Source of the DNA: Mesorhizobium carmichaelinearum
GTDB taxonomy: Bacteria > Pseudomonadota > Alphaproteobacteria > Rhizobiales > Rhizobiaceae
NCBI RefSeq assembly: GCF_900199455.1
Contig: NZ_FZQR01000008.1
Location: 264,798-328,797, forward strand
Direction: 5' to 3'
DNA: 64,000 nucleotides
In this document: piece by piece, positions 8,830 through 16,337 of the stretch
How the letters are laid out: the number at the start of each line of letters is the position of its first letter
How positions within the stretch are numbered: position 1 is the first letter of the stretch
Notes under the pieces: model-generated
What the model saw: the letters and a program-made list of their open reading frames with translations, nothing else
Database searches by the model: none
Told to the model about the DNA's origin: nothing
Program-made: the position numbers and the translations under genes

Positions 8830-10247
8830 TAACGGCCACGCCCATCGTTGCGCCAGACGCCGTCATCGGCCATCAGCTCGCTCAATATGCCTTCGCGCAG
8901 GCCCCGGTCGGCGACACGCAGCCGCTCCGAGGGCCAGACCGCGCGGATCGCTTCGAGGATAGCGCAGCCAGCCAGCACCAGATCGGCGCGGTCCGCACCG
9001 ATGCAAGGGTTGGCGCAGCGCTGCTGGAAATCCCAGCCGACCAGCCTCTCCACCATGCGGTCGACGCTGTCGCGGTCCATCCACAGCCCGTCGACCCGAC
9101 GCCGGTCGTAACGTTCGAGATCGAGGTGAACGCCGGCGAGCGTCGTCACCGTGCCGGACGTGCCGAGCAGATGGAAATTCGGGCTGGCCTTGAGGTGGCT
9201 CAGCCGGTCGCGGCCATCGAAAGCGGCCAGCCGGCCGGCGACGTCATCGACCATGGCGGTGAAGATGTCGCGCGTTACCGTGCGGCCGCCAAAGCGCTCG
9301 GCCAGCGAGACGACGCCGACCGGCAGCGACGTCCACGAGACGATGTGGTTGGCGAGGCGCGGCGAACGGCGGCCGGTAAGATCGATCAGCGCGATTTCGG
9401 AAGAGCCGCCGCCTATATCGAACAGGACGACGCCTTGCGTGTCGCGCTCGACCAGAGAGCCGCAGCCGGAAACCGCCAGCCGCGCCTCGGTCTGGCGGTC
9501 GATGATCTCGAGCTTCAGGCCGGCCTCGCGCTCGACGCGTTCGAGGAACTCGACGCCGTTCTCGGCCGAGCGGCAGGCTTCGGTGGCGATCAGCCTGGCC
9601 TTCCTGATCTTGCGGCTGCGCAATTTGTCGCCGCAGATCTTCAGCGCCTCGACGGCGCGGTCCATCGCCGGCTGGCCGAGCCGGCCATTGGCGGTGAGCC
9701 CCTCACCCAGCCTGACGATGCGCGAAAATGCATCGATGACGCGGAACTGGCCATGCCGTGTGGGAACGGCAACCAGCAGCCGGCAATTGTTGGTGCCGAG
9801 GTCGAGTGCGGCAAAGACCGGAAGTTCGTGCACCGGCGACCGGCGCGCGCCCTGTTCGGGGCGTGGCGTTGGAGCGGCGGGCGAGATTGCCGGCGCCGTT
9901 GGCTGCTTCGGTTCCAAAGCCGGGGCAGCGGCCTGGCTCGGGGTCGGCGATCGACTGCCCTGCGGGTGCGCTTCGTCGCGCGCAAAAACCTTGCGCCCGC
10001 GCCTTCGCTTGCGCCGTTTTTTGGGCTTGCCCTTCTGGTGATGGGTAGCGTCGCCCGCCTGCGCATCGGCGGAGCGCTGCTCCGTCGGGCGGCGTTGCTG
10101 CCAACCGGCTGTCCCCGGGCCCGATGGCCCTGGGGAAGCGCTGGACGCGCCCACCTCCGACGCGCCTGCGCCGGTGTCGCGGTCTTCCACTGTCGTTCCT
10201 TCCGGCGCCGCGCGAACCGATGAAGGACGCAGCAGGCGCTTTGGCAT
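8829..10247 (-). CDS. Ppx/GppA-type exopolyphosphatase/pppGpp phosphatase with long basic N-terminus
   Basis: Hydrolyses polyphosphate or guanosine pentaphosphate; the two activities cannot be separated by sequence. The ASKHA-fold core begins near residue 144 with ALDLGTNNCRLL and continues with the second phosphate loop FDIGGGSSE. The first 140 residues are low-complexity, rich in Pro, Ala and Gln, with an Arg/Lys block at 72-86. That block could bind RNA, DNA or polyphosphate. Total length is 472 residues. It is coupled directly to rlmE, linking it to ribosome or stringent-response physiology. Confidence 0.88.
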   Translation of the reverse strand: MPKRLLRPSSVRAAPEGTTVEDRDTGAGASEVGASSASPGPSGPGTAGWQQRRPTEQRSADAQAGDATHHQKGKPKKRRKRRRGRKVFARDEAHPQGSRSPTPSQAAAPALEPKQPTAPAISPAAPTPRPEQGARRSPVHELPVFAALDLGTNNCRLLVAVPTRHGQFRVIDAFSRIVRLGEGLTANGRLGQPAMDRAVEALKICGDKLRSRKIRKARLIATEACRSAENGVEFLERVEREAGLKLEIIDRQTEARLAVSGCGSLVERDTQGVVLFDIGGGSSEIALIDLTGRRSPRLANHIVSWTSLPVGVVSLAERFGGRTVTRDIFTAMVDDVAGRLAAFDGRDRLSHLKASPNFHLLGTSGTVTTLAGVHLDLERYDRRRVDGLWMDRDSVDRMVERLVGWDFQQRCANPCIGADRADLVLAGCAILEAIRAVWPSERLRVADRGLREGILSELMADDGVWRNDGRGR

Positions 10248-10601
10248 GTTTCAAGTTGCCGCCAGACTAACAGTGCCGTGCCCGATCACCAAGAGCCGCA
10301 CGCCGAATTTTGCCGGCTGGTGGCGAACCGCCTTTTCGCCCCGCCGCGTAATGTAGCCGCAAGGCTGGATTGGTAGCGCAATGCTGGCGAGGACAACTCT
10401 CGTCGAAGCCGATGCCTCATCGCTGGCCGTTGCACTGCTTTCGCTGCTGGCAGATCTTGCCGGCGGCCGGCGCGACAAGTGTTCGCGGTTGAATAGCCGG
10501 CTTCAATGAGGCATTTCTGAAATGTACGGAAGTCACCGGGCAGCCGGCCTCCCACCATCAAGCGAAAAGGAAGCGGACACGCAACGCATGGCAGTCAGGC
10601 A
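10248..10601. other. intergenic region, no gene seen
   Basis: 354 bases between the divergent ppx/gppA-type and flippase-like genes. Short frames on the reverse strand have no ribosome binding site or protein-like composition. No clear promoter, repeat or RNA was recognised. Confidence 0.3.
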
Positions 10602-11534
10602 ATGAACTGGAGACGCTATTTCTGGCCGGTGGTCGGCTTAGCCGCGGTGATCTTCTCGCTGCTGCTGCTCTGGCACGAGCTGCGCGGCATTTCGCTCGAC
10701 GATGTCTGGGACGGGCTCGCCGCCATTCCAACCCGCGGCTGGGTGCTGGCGGCGCTGAGTTCCGTCATCGCCTATGCCGCGCTCGCCGGCTACGACCACA
10801 TCGCGCTGCTCCACATCGGTAAGCGTGTGTCATGGCTGTTCGTGACGCTGTGCTCCTTTACCACCTACGCACTGTCGCACAATATCGGCGGCTCGGTGTT
10901 CTCCGGTGCCGTCATCCGCTACCGCGCCTATGGCACCAGGGGCCTGACCGGCCAGGATGTCGGTGTGCTGGTGGCGATCTGCTGGATCACCTTCGTGCTG
11001 TCCAGTCTTCTGGCCGGCGGTCTGGTGCTGGTGCTGGAGCCGCAAATCGTCGACCGCTTCTCAGGCGCCCCGCATCACGGGCTGGCGATCGCCGCCGGCC
11101 TTGGCATGCTGATTCTCATCAGCGCCTACATCTTCGGCAGCGCGCTGCATCTGCGCCCGCTGAAGATCGCCAGCTTTCAGCTGCACTATCCGGCACTACC
11201 GATCGTCGCCAGGCAATTGCTGATCGGCCCGATCGAACTGATTGCCGCCGCGGCGATCATCTTCTTTGCCCTGCCCGAGATGCACAATCCCGGCTATTTC
11301 GTCGTGCTCGGCGTCTTCCTCGTCTCCTTCTCGGTCGCTCAGCTCTCGCATGCGCCGGGCGGGCTCGGCGTGTTCGAGGTGGTGTTCCTGGCCGGGCTTT
11401 CGGACATGGACCCGGTCGGTGTGCTGGCGGCGCTGCTGGTGTTCCGGCTGTTTTATCTCATCATCCCGCTGATTCTGGGCCTCGGCGTGGTGCTGTTCTT
11501 CGAACGCTCGCAGTTCAGCCGGACGGAGAGCTGA
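10602..11534 (+). CDS. flippase-like membrane protein (UPF0104 / MprF N-terminal-domain type)
   Basis: 310 residues with about eight membrane segments. The sequence resembles the lysylphosphatidylglycerol synthase transmembrane (flippase-like) family, with the characteristic SHNIGGSVFSGAVIRYRAY near residue 92 and AQLSHAPGGLGVFEVVF near 245. There is no MprF catalytic C-terminal domain, so it cannot make aminoacyl lipid by itself. A role in lipid movement is an inference. ATG 10602 starts directly before the first helix. Confidence 0.8.
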   Translation: MNWRRYFWPVVGLAAVIFSLLLLWHELRGISLDDVWDGLAAIPTRGWVLAALSSVIAYAALAGYDHIALLHIGKRVSWLFVTLCSFTTYALSHNIGGSVFSGAVIRYRAYGTRGLTGQDVGVLVAICWITFVLSSLLAGGLVLVLEPQIVDRFSGAPHHGLAIAAGLGMLILISAYIFGSALHLRPLKIASFQLHYPALPIVARQLLIGPIELIAAAAIIFFALPEMHNPGYFVVLGVFLVSFSVAQLSHAPGGLGVFEVVFLAGLSDMDPVGVLAALLVFRLFYLIIPLILGLGVVLFFERSQFSRTES

Positions 11535-11630
11535 GGCGCGGATAGGATTTCATGTCCGCGCCTGGGAGCGCTGCGAAGCATGGCGCCTGAAACCGGCTGA
11601 CAAAACCTGACGATTGAACCGCAGAGCAGG

Positions 11631-11658
11631 CTTGACTATTTTCCGCTGGCGGCTACAA
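11631..11658 (+). promoter_or_regulatory. probable sigma-70 promoter of tRNA-Gln
   Basis: CTTGAC at 11631-11636 and CTACAA at 11653-11658 with a 16-base spacer. This fits the alphaproteobacterial housekeeping pattern CTTGAC-N16/17-CTATAT. It lies about 55 bases before the tRNA start. Confidence 0.5.
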
Positions 11659-11713
11659 GGCAGCGCTCAAGCGGCTCAGCCGTTCGGCCCGCGCGGTCCA
11701 TGACCGCGCCTGC

Positions 11714-11787
11714 TGGGGAATAGGTTAACGGTAGACCCACGGACTCTGACTCCGTTAGTCCTGGTTCGAATCCAGGTTCCCCAGCCA
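11714..11787 (+). tRNA. tRNA-Gln (anticodon CTG)
   Basis: 74 bases including an encoded CCA end. The acceptor stem TGGGGAA pairs with TTCCCCA. The D stem is GGT/ACC. The anticodon stem ACGGA/TCCGT encloses loop CTCTGAC with anticodon CTG. The T arm is CCTGG-TTCGAAT-CCAGG. Its 3' 53 bases form the left attachment repeat of the 14.4-kb element, so the intact tRNA is kept after integration. Confidence 0.96.
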
Positions 11788-11788
11788 A
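11735..11788. repeat. attL: 3' tRNA-Gln attachment core
   Basis: 54 bases identical to 26163-26216. Similarity continues to about 11804 with two mismatches. It spans the anticodon arm, T arm and acceptor end of tRNA-Gln, the classic target for tyrosine integrases. The integrase gene ends 67 bases beyond it. Confidence 0.93.
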
Positions 11789-11855
11789 ACAATTTCAAGC
11801 ACTTAGCCAACTCTCGACACGCCGAACAAGCCGCCATGTCGCGTTTGTGTCGCGT

Positions 11856-13121
11856 TCAGGCTTCCAACAGCGCCTTTTCGGCCGCCGCCAATTCGTCCCG
11901 ATTATGGGAGCCGGGGAAAAGATGGCCGTAGGTGTCCGCAGTCATCACGATGCTCGAATGGCCCATGAGTGTCTGGACTGTCTTGATGTCTTTCCCCTGC
12001 CCGCCCTTCTCTTTTGGGTTGATCAACCAGCTTGCATAGAAATGGCGAAGCGCGTGAAGGCCGGTATATTTCGCGGCCATGATCGGCTTGCCCTCTTTGT
12101 CGACCTTGGGCTTCCTGTTCCTATCGAGCGCGGGTACCGTGAGGCCGGCAGCGAACTGTGGCGGCTGCAAGCCGCGCTTCACGATGTTGGAGTGAAACTC
12201 GATATTGCCCTCACCATTTGGGAACACCAGATCGAGCTTGCCCTTAGGGCATTTCAGCTTCCATTCCCGCAAGGTGTTGATGACCATCGGCGCCAGGGGA
12301 ATGGTGCGGTCTTCGCCAGCCTCCGATTTCGGCAGGCCAATGGGGTCATAACCCTCATCGACGTATTTCTTCGCGTGGTAGCGATCGGCCCGCTGCCGCA
12401 CATGAAGCTCTGCCGCTTTCAGATCCACGTCAGCCCACCGCAAGCCGCGCAGTTCGGACGAGCGAAGCCCGGTAAAGATGGCTGTGATGATCAGCGGGCG
12501 GTGCCAGCCCTTGCTGTGTTCGAGAATTAGGCGAATTTCAGACGGCTCGGGAATATCTATCCCGGCCTTAAGCTTCGGCTTGCGGTCAGTCTTCTTTTTC
12601 CGCTTCCGGCCACCCTTAGACATGTCATGCACGACGTTGCGGGCAACTAGTCCCCGCTCCTGCGCATCGGCCAGCAGAGAACCCAGGCTGACCGTGACGC
12701 GCTTGATCATGTCGGCGCTGCAAGGTTGATTCTTGGTGCCGTGCGGCTCGGCCCGGAGCCGGTCCTGAAACTGGCGCACCACGGGAATGCTGAGTTTCGA
12801 CAGGCGCAGATTGCCGAGGAAGGGGAGAATATGCTCGTTCAGGTGTTGGCGGCGTTGGTCGAGCGTCGTGCGCTCAAGACCGGCTGCCGTGCCATCCTCA
12901 AGCCAGTAGACGCCGGCCTCCTTCACGGTGACGGTAGCGCGGTCGGCGACGTGCGTCCCCTCATCTATGGATACGGTTGTCTTTGCCTCCCAGGCATCCG
13001 CATCCTTCTTCTTGTCGAAGGTCTTCAGCCTACGTGTTCCATTGCCGTCAGCATAGTCGACGACCCAGGCCTCTTTCTCGACGCCCTTGGCCGTGGTCCA
13101 TTTGCGCTTGCGAACTGACAT
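11856..13121 (-). CDS. int: tyrosine-type site-specific integrase
   Basis: 421-residue phage integrase. It has an N-terminal arm-binding/AP2-like region (1-60), a SAM-like core-binding domain (about 64-165) and a catalytic domain with R220 (TGLRSSE), a probable K265, H356 and R359 (HALRH), H388 (GHSS) and nucleophile Y398 (DTYGH). It is read toward the tRNA and ends 67 bases from attL, the usual position. A similar 3' end lies as a relic just past attR (26258-26306), showing that a related integrase was once there too. Confidence 0.95.
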   Translation of the reverse strand: MSVRKRKWTTAKGVEKEAWVVDYADGNGTRRLKTFDKKKDADAWEAKTTVSIDEGTHVADRATVTVKEAGVYWLEDGTAAGLERTTLDQRRQHLNEHILPFLGNLRLSKLSIPVVRQFQDRLRAEPHGTKNQPCSADMIKRVTVSLGSLLADAQERGLVARNVVHDMSKGGRKRKKKTDRKPKLKAGIDIPEPSEIRLILEHSKGWHRPLIITAIFTGLRSSELRGLRWADVDLKAAELHVRQRADRYHAKKYVDEGYDPIGLPKSEAGEDRTIPLAPMVINTLREWKLKCPKGKLDLVFPNGEGNIEFHSNIVKRGLQPPQFAAGLTVPALDRNRKPKVDKEGKPIMAAKYTGLHALRHFYASWLINPKEKGGQGKDIKTVQTLMGHSSIVMTADTYGHLFPGSHNRDELAAAEKALLEA

Positions 13122-13473
13122 CGTTCCCTCCGTAGCAGCCGGTAATGGCTGAAATCATGTCGCATTATGTCGCAATTAGTCCGCTTGTCAAGATATGGTA
13201 AATGTTGAAAACCCATAGCGACCCCTTGCAATGCTGGCTGTTTTATGGCAGACCTGACGTATTCTCTTGGGCGAGAAGCTCACCTTCCCTTCACGCGTTA
13301 ATGCGAACAAAGGGGGAAACCCCTCGAATGAGGGGCGCGGATGCGCGGTGAGTGTTGGTAGCCCGTTACTGCCGGATGGCGGAGAGCTCGCGGAAAATTA
13401 ACCCGCGCTCGCCGCCATTTTGATTCCTGCGGGAACATTGAAGCGAGCGCCGATTTTTTTAGGAGCTTGCCCG
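13122..13473. promoter_or_regulatory. divergent control region between int and the early operon
   Basis: 352 bases without a gene. The octamer ATGTCGCA occurs twice near the int start. Further on, CCCCT at 13320-13324 can pair either with AGGGG at 13311-13315 or with AGGGG at 13331-13335, giving two mutually exclusive hairpins. An imperfect GC-rich stem surrounds an AATTAA-containing loop near 13380-13420. AGGAG at 13461-13465 is the ribosome binding site of the next gene. Confidence 0.45.
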
Positions 13474-13677
13474 GTGACGAGCAACGATCTTTCTGACCTG
13501 GAACTCATCTGGGGCGCGCCCACCATTGCGCGCGCCGTGAACCTGAACCAGCGCCAAACCTACTACGCCCTGGAAAGCGGTCACCTGCCGGCCCAAAAAG
13601 TCGGATCTCAGTGGGTGACAAGCAAGAGTGCCCTTCGGCAATATTTTGCGTCCCTCCTTCCTGGGGAGGCCGCTTAA
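13474..13677 (+). CDS. small helix-turn-helix DNA-binding protein, possible excisionase/AlpA-like regulator
   Basis: 67 residues starting at GTG 13474, eight bases after AGGAG. The core IARAVNLNQRQTYYALESGH followed by VGSQWVTSKSAL is the MerR/excisionase-type winged helix, with the usual pattern of choosing a helix by residue type and then a W-containing wing. Lying next to an integrase on the opposite strand, it may act as the recombination directionality factor or as an activator of the early genes. The upstream ATG-in-frame extension to 13420 lacks a ribosome binding site. Confidence 0.7.
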   Translation: MTSNDLSDLELIWGAPTIARAVNLNQRQTYYALESGHLPAQKVGSQWVTSKSALRQYFASLLPGEAA

Positions 13678-13678
13678 G

Positions 13679-13876
13679 ATGTGTCCTGAAGCAGCAAAGC
13701 CGCCCTCGGTAAAGGGCGGCTCGCTGGTGATGTCGAATTGCTTGGCGGCTTTCGATACCAGCGACCATAACGAACCCCTTGTCTGTAGGCAAGCGCTCCG
13801 CATCCGTCAGCGGTTCCCCGTGTCGACCTACGTGGCGCTGGTCGCCGCTCGTCTGGTTTATGGGGGCGCGTCATGA
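13679..13876 (+). CDS. small hypothetical protein
   Basis: 65 residues, unrecognised. A GGGAGG ribosome binding site lies upstream and the stop overlaps the next start as ATGA. The first codons contain a perfect GCCGCCC/GGGCGGC hairpin (13699-13720). The true start could therefore be the later in-frame ATG at 13730 (48 residues), leaving the hairpin as an untranslated control element. Confidence 0.45.
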   Translation: MCPEAAKPPSVKGGSLVMSNCLAAFDTSDHNEPLVCRQALRIRQRFPVSTYVALVAARLVYGGAS

Positions 13877-14166
13877 GCATTCGCCCCAATATCCCGAGCA
13901 GCATTGAGGACTTGTATGTCGATGCAGCCGTCGGACACCTGACGGCGGCTCGCAACCATCTGCAACGCGCCGTGCTTAACTTTGACGACGCGGGCTACGA
14001 GCACGATCCGACCGCGAGATCCTACAGCTACGTCGCCGGCATCGTCGCCGAGTTCAACGGAAGGCCATATCGGCCGGTGCCCTCGCCGGCACCGGAAGTG
14101 CCGTCGCATATCGCGGATGCGGCGATTGCCTGGCGTGACGATCGAGACAGGAGGGCGCGGCGATGA
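13873..14166 (+). CDS. small hypothetical protein
   Basis: 97 residues, unrecognised. It is helical in the first half (SIEDLYVDAAVGHLTAARNH), with a Pro-rich segment at about 65-78 and an Asp/Arg-rich tail. It is linked by ATGA overlaps to both neighbours, so it belongs to the early operon that ends in the VapE-type gene. Confidence 0.65.
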   Translation: MSIRPNIPSSIEDLYVDAAVGHLTAARNHLQRAVLNFDDAGYEHDPTARSYSYVAGIVAEFNGRPYRPVPSPAPEVPSHIADAAIAWRDDRDRRARR

Positions 14167-14342
14167 GCGACGACCTCCTACCAGATCCCGTGGATGACGC
14201 AGCGATATGGGCCACGGCCCATTGGTGGACCGCCGGTCGGCCACTGCTCCCGCTGCTTGTCCGAAAGTTCAAGATTTCAGATGACGAAGCGATGCAAGCC
14301 ATCCGTGCCGCCTTCGATGTCATCACGAGGCGCTCGACATGA
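14163..14342 (+). CDS. small hypothetical protein
   Basis: 59 residues (begins MSDDLLPDPVDDAAIW). It overlaps the genes on both sides by four bases (ATGA), which is strong positional support for translation in the early operon. It has an acidic N-terminus, a Trp-rich middle and a C-terminal helix. No family is recognised; the position before a replication gene could suit a primase or helicase accessory factor, which is speculation. Confidence 0.6.
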   Translation: MSDDLLPDPVDDAAIWATAHWWTAGRPLLPLLVRKFKISDDEAMQAIRAAFDVITRRST

Positions 14343-15616
14343 ACGAGATAGATGAAGTTTTCGCCGGCAAGGCCATCCCGCGTGGCAACAAGATTGTTCC
14401 GATCGCCGATCTCAGGCAGAAGCGCGCGCGACGTGGCGCAAGCCCTGTATGGCTGGACGACTGCATATTGCGGCCCAACGGCTCACCATTTCCTATCCTG
14501 GCAAACGCGCTGATCGGCCTTCGGGCAATGATGCCAGACGCCTTCGCCTACGACGAGATGTTGTGCATGCCTGTGCTTCAGCGCCCGCTCGATCAAGAGC
14601 CGTTTCAACCGCGGCCAATCTCCGACTCGGATATCAGCATCGTGCAGGATCGCCTGCAGCACGCTGGTCTCTCTCAGCTAAGCCGGGACGTCGTATATCA
14701 GGCCGTCACGCATCGCGCCCATGAATGCCGGTTCCACCCGATACGGGACTGGCTTGATAGTCTGGAGTGGGACGGGACTGAACGGCTTCCTTCTCTGTTC
14801 CCCGCTTACCTCGGCGCCGACGCTTCGGCCTACACCGCCGCCATCGGGCGCATGTTCCTGATCTCGATGGTCGCACGCATCTACAAGCCGGGGTGCAAGG
14901 CCGATCACTTGCCGGTTCTGGAGGGCAAGCAAGGGACCATGAAATCGTCGGCTTGCCGGATTCTTGGCGGCGAATGGTTTTCTGATGCGCTCCCTGACAT
15001 CAGCGCCGGCAAGGACGCCTCGCAACACCTGCGTGGCAAATGGTTGATCGAAGTCGCCGAGATGCACGCCATGGGCAAGGCCGAGGCTACCATGCTCAAG
15101 AGCTTCATCAGCCGCGACACCGAACGGTACAGGCCCAGCTATGGCCGCGCCGAAGTCATGGAGCCGCGCCAGTGCATTTTCGTTGGCACCACCAACCAGA
15201 GCGCCTATCTCCGCGATCCCACAGGCGGCCGCCGGTTCTGGCCCGTCAAGACAGGTCGCATTGATGTCGACGCCCTAGCCCGCGATCGCGACCAACTCTT
15301 TGCCGAGGCCGTGGCACGGTTCCGGCGCAACGAGCCCTGGTGGCCGAGCAAGGACTTCGAGGCCAAGCACATCGCACCCGAGCAGGAGGCCCGTTACGAA
15401 GGCGATACATGGGAAGAGACCATTCGGGATTTCATCGCGACCCGTAGCAAGGTGCTTGTGGGCGAGATTGCCAAAGAGGCGCTGCATTTCGAAACCAGCC
15501 GGATCGGTCGCGCAGACCAGAACCGTATCATCGCAGTTCTGGAGCAAATCGGGTGGGCGCGGCAACCGAAGGACTGGAAAGGCAACGTCCCATGGGGGCC
15601 AGCACCAAGAGCTTGA
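14339..15616 (+). CDS. VapE-family (virulence-associated E) P-loop ATPase
   Basis: 425 residues. The Walker A loop EGKQGTMKSS (195-204), Walker B strand KWLIEVAEM (234-242) and sensor region FVGTTN...GGRRFWPV (281-303) match the virulence-associated E family. Members are predicted replicative helicases found in phages and in phage-inducible islands. There is no primase domain at the N-terminus. It is the last gene of the overlapping early operon and is followed at once by a palindrome-rich gap that could be its replication target. Confidence 0.88.
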   Translation: MNEIDEVFAGKAIPRGNKIVPIADLRQKRARRGASPVWLDDCILRPNGSPFPILANALIGLRAMMPDAFAYDEMLCMPVLQRPLDQEPFQPRPISDSDISIVQDRLQHAGLSQLSRDVVYQAVTHRAHECRFHPIRDWLDSLEWDGTERLPSLFPAYLGADASAYTAAIGRMFLISMVARIYKPGCKADHLPVLEGKQGTMKSSACRILGGEWFSDALPDISAGKDASQHLRGKWLIEVAEMHAMGKAEATMLKSFISRDTERYRPSYGRAEVMEPRQCIFVGTTNQSAYLRDPTGGRRFWPVKTGRIDVDALARDRDQLFAEAVARFRRNEPWWPSKDFEAKHIAPEQEARYEGDTWEETIRDFIATRSKVLVGEIAKEALHFETSRIGRADQNRIIAVLEQIGWARQPKDWKGNVPWGPAPRA

Positions 15617-15618
15617 GC

Positions 15619-15721
15619 ACCACGGATGACGGACAACCACGGACGATATTTACATAGAGGACTTGGGGCTCTGTCAGGTCTTCTATGTAAAATCATCCTT
15701 GGTCATCCGGTTATCCGTGGT
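15619..15721. promoter_or_regulatory. octamer repeats and hairpin: possible replication origin or terminator
   Basis: The octamer ACCACGGA occurs at 15619-15626 and 15636-15643 and inverted at 15714-15721. GGATGAC at 15624-15630 is mirrored by GTCATCC at 15702-15708. Between them a 15-base stem (15648-15662 with 15678-15692, 13 of 15 paired) encloses a 15-base loop, in locally AT-richer DNA. Iteron-like repeats around an AT-rich stem next to a helicase gene fit an origin. A two-way transcription terminator would also explain the stem. Confidence 0.45.
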
Positions 15722-15821
15722 TTGCAGCCTGAAAACACCGCCACAGACAGCGGTGCCCGCCCTCGCCTTTTGTTACGATCGATATAACCGTCCAGGGCCA
15801 CCCGAAACGCACGATCCGACA

Positions 15822-15840
15822 AGCGGATTGTTTATCCGCT
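15822..15840. promoter_or_regulatory. inverted repeat upstream of the terminase genes
   Basis: AGCGGAT (15822-15828) and ATCCGCT (15834-15840) form a perfect 7-bp repeat with a 5-base spacer, about 100 bases before the small terminase gene. It is a candidate operator. The rest of the gap to 15941 is AT-rich and probably holds the late promoter, which I could not define. Confidence 0.4.
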
Positions 15841-15941
15841 AGTCGTTCTGTAAATAGTTGATTTCAAACCATAATTTTCACCGTGTTGCAATCATGTCGT
15901 GTCGGTGTTATTTTCGAATTAACTGATTTGGAGTTAATTGC

Positions 15942-16337
15942 GTGCCCGAAAATACCGCAGAGATAGCAGACACCAAGGCCTATGGCCGCTCCGCCGTCAC
16001 GAACGGTAGCACGCTGCTACCAGGCGTTGACGGCCGATCGATCTGGGCGCGCCGATTCCGTGATTTGCTAGGCCAGCACGTTGCCGACCTTGGCGGCGAG
16101 GGTGCCGTGTCGGAAGCCGAGCGTTCGATTGCCCGCCGCGCTACCGCTCTTGAGGTTGAGTTGGAACGCCTGGAGCTACGCTTTGCCACAGCGGGTGAAG
16201 CCGAAGCCGCCGACCTTGATCTCTACAGCCGCGCCTCGAACACCATGCGCCGACACTTCGAAGCCCTAGGTCTTCAGCGCCGGCAACGTGACATCACGCC
16301 GAGCCTTCGCGACCAGATGCGGGGTGCGGCATCGTGA
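15942..16337 (+). CDS. putative small terminase subunit-like protein
   Basis: 131 residues from GTG 15942, with a GGAG ribosome binding site. The protein has a GVDGRSIWARRFRDLL segment, then a long helical region (about 55-100) and the ending RRQRDITPSL. Its position directly before, and overlapping by GTGA with, the large terminase gene, together with the small helical architecture, suggests the DNA-recognition subunit of a packaging terminase. The role is inferred from place more than from sequence. Confidence 0.6.
   Translation: MPENTAEIADTKAYGRSAVTNGSTLLPGVDGRSIWARRFRDLLGQHVADLGGEGAVSEAERSIARRATALEVELERLELRFATAGEAEAADLDLYSRASNTMRRHFEALGLQRRQRDITPSLRDQMRGAAS

Noticed and set aside
10286..10561. 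Reverse frames in the gap before the flippase-like gene
   Set aside because: No ribosome binding site, odd composition, no neighbour support.
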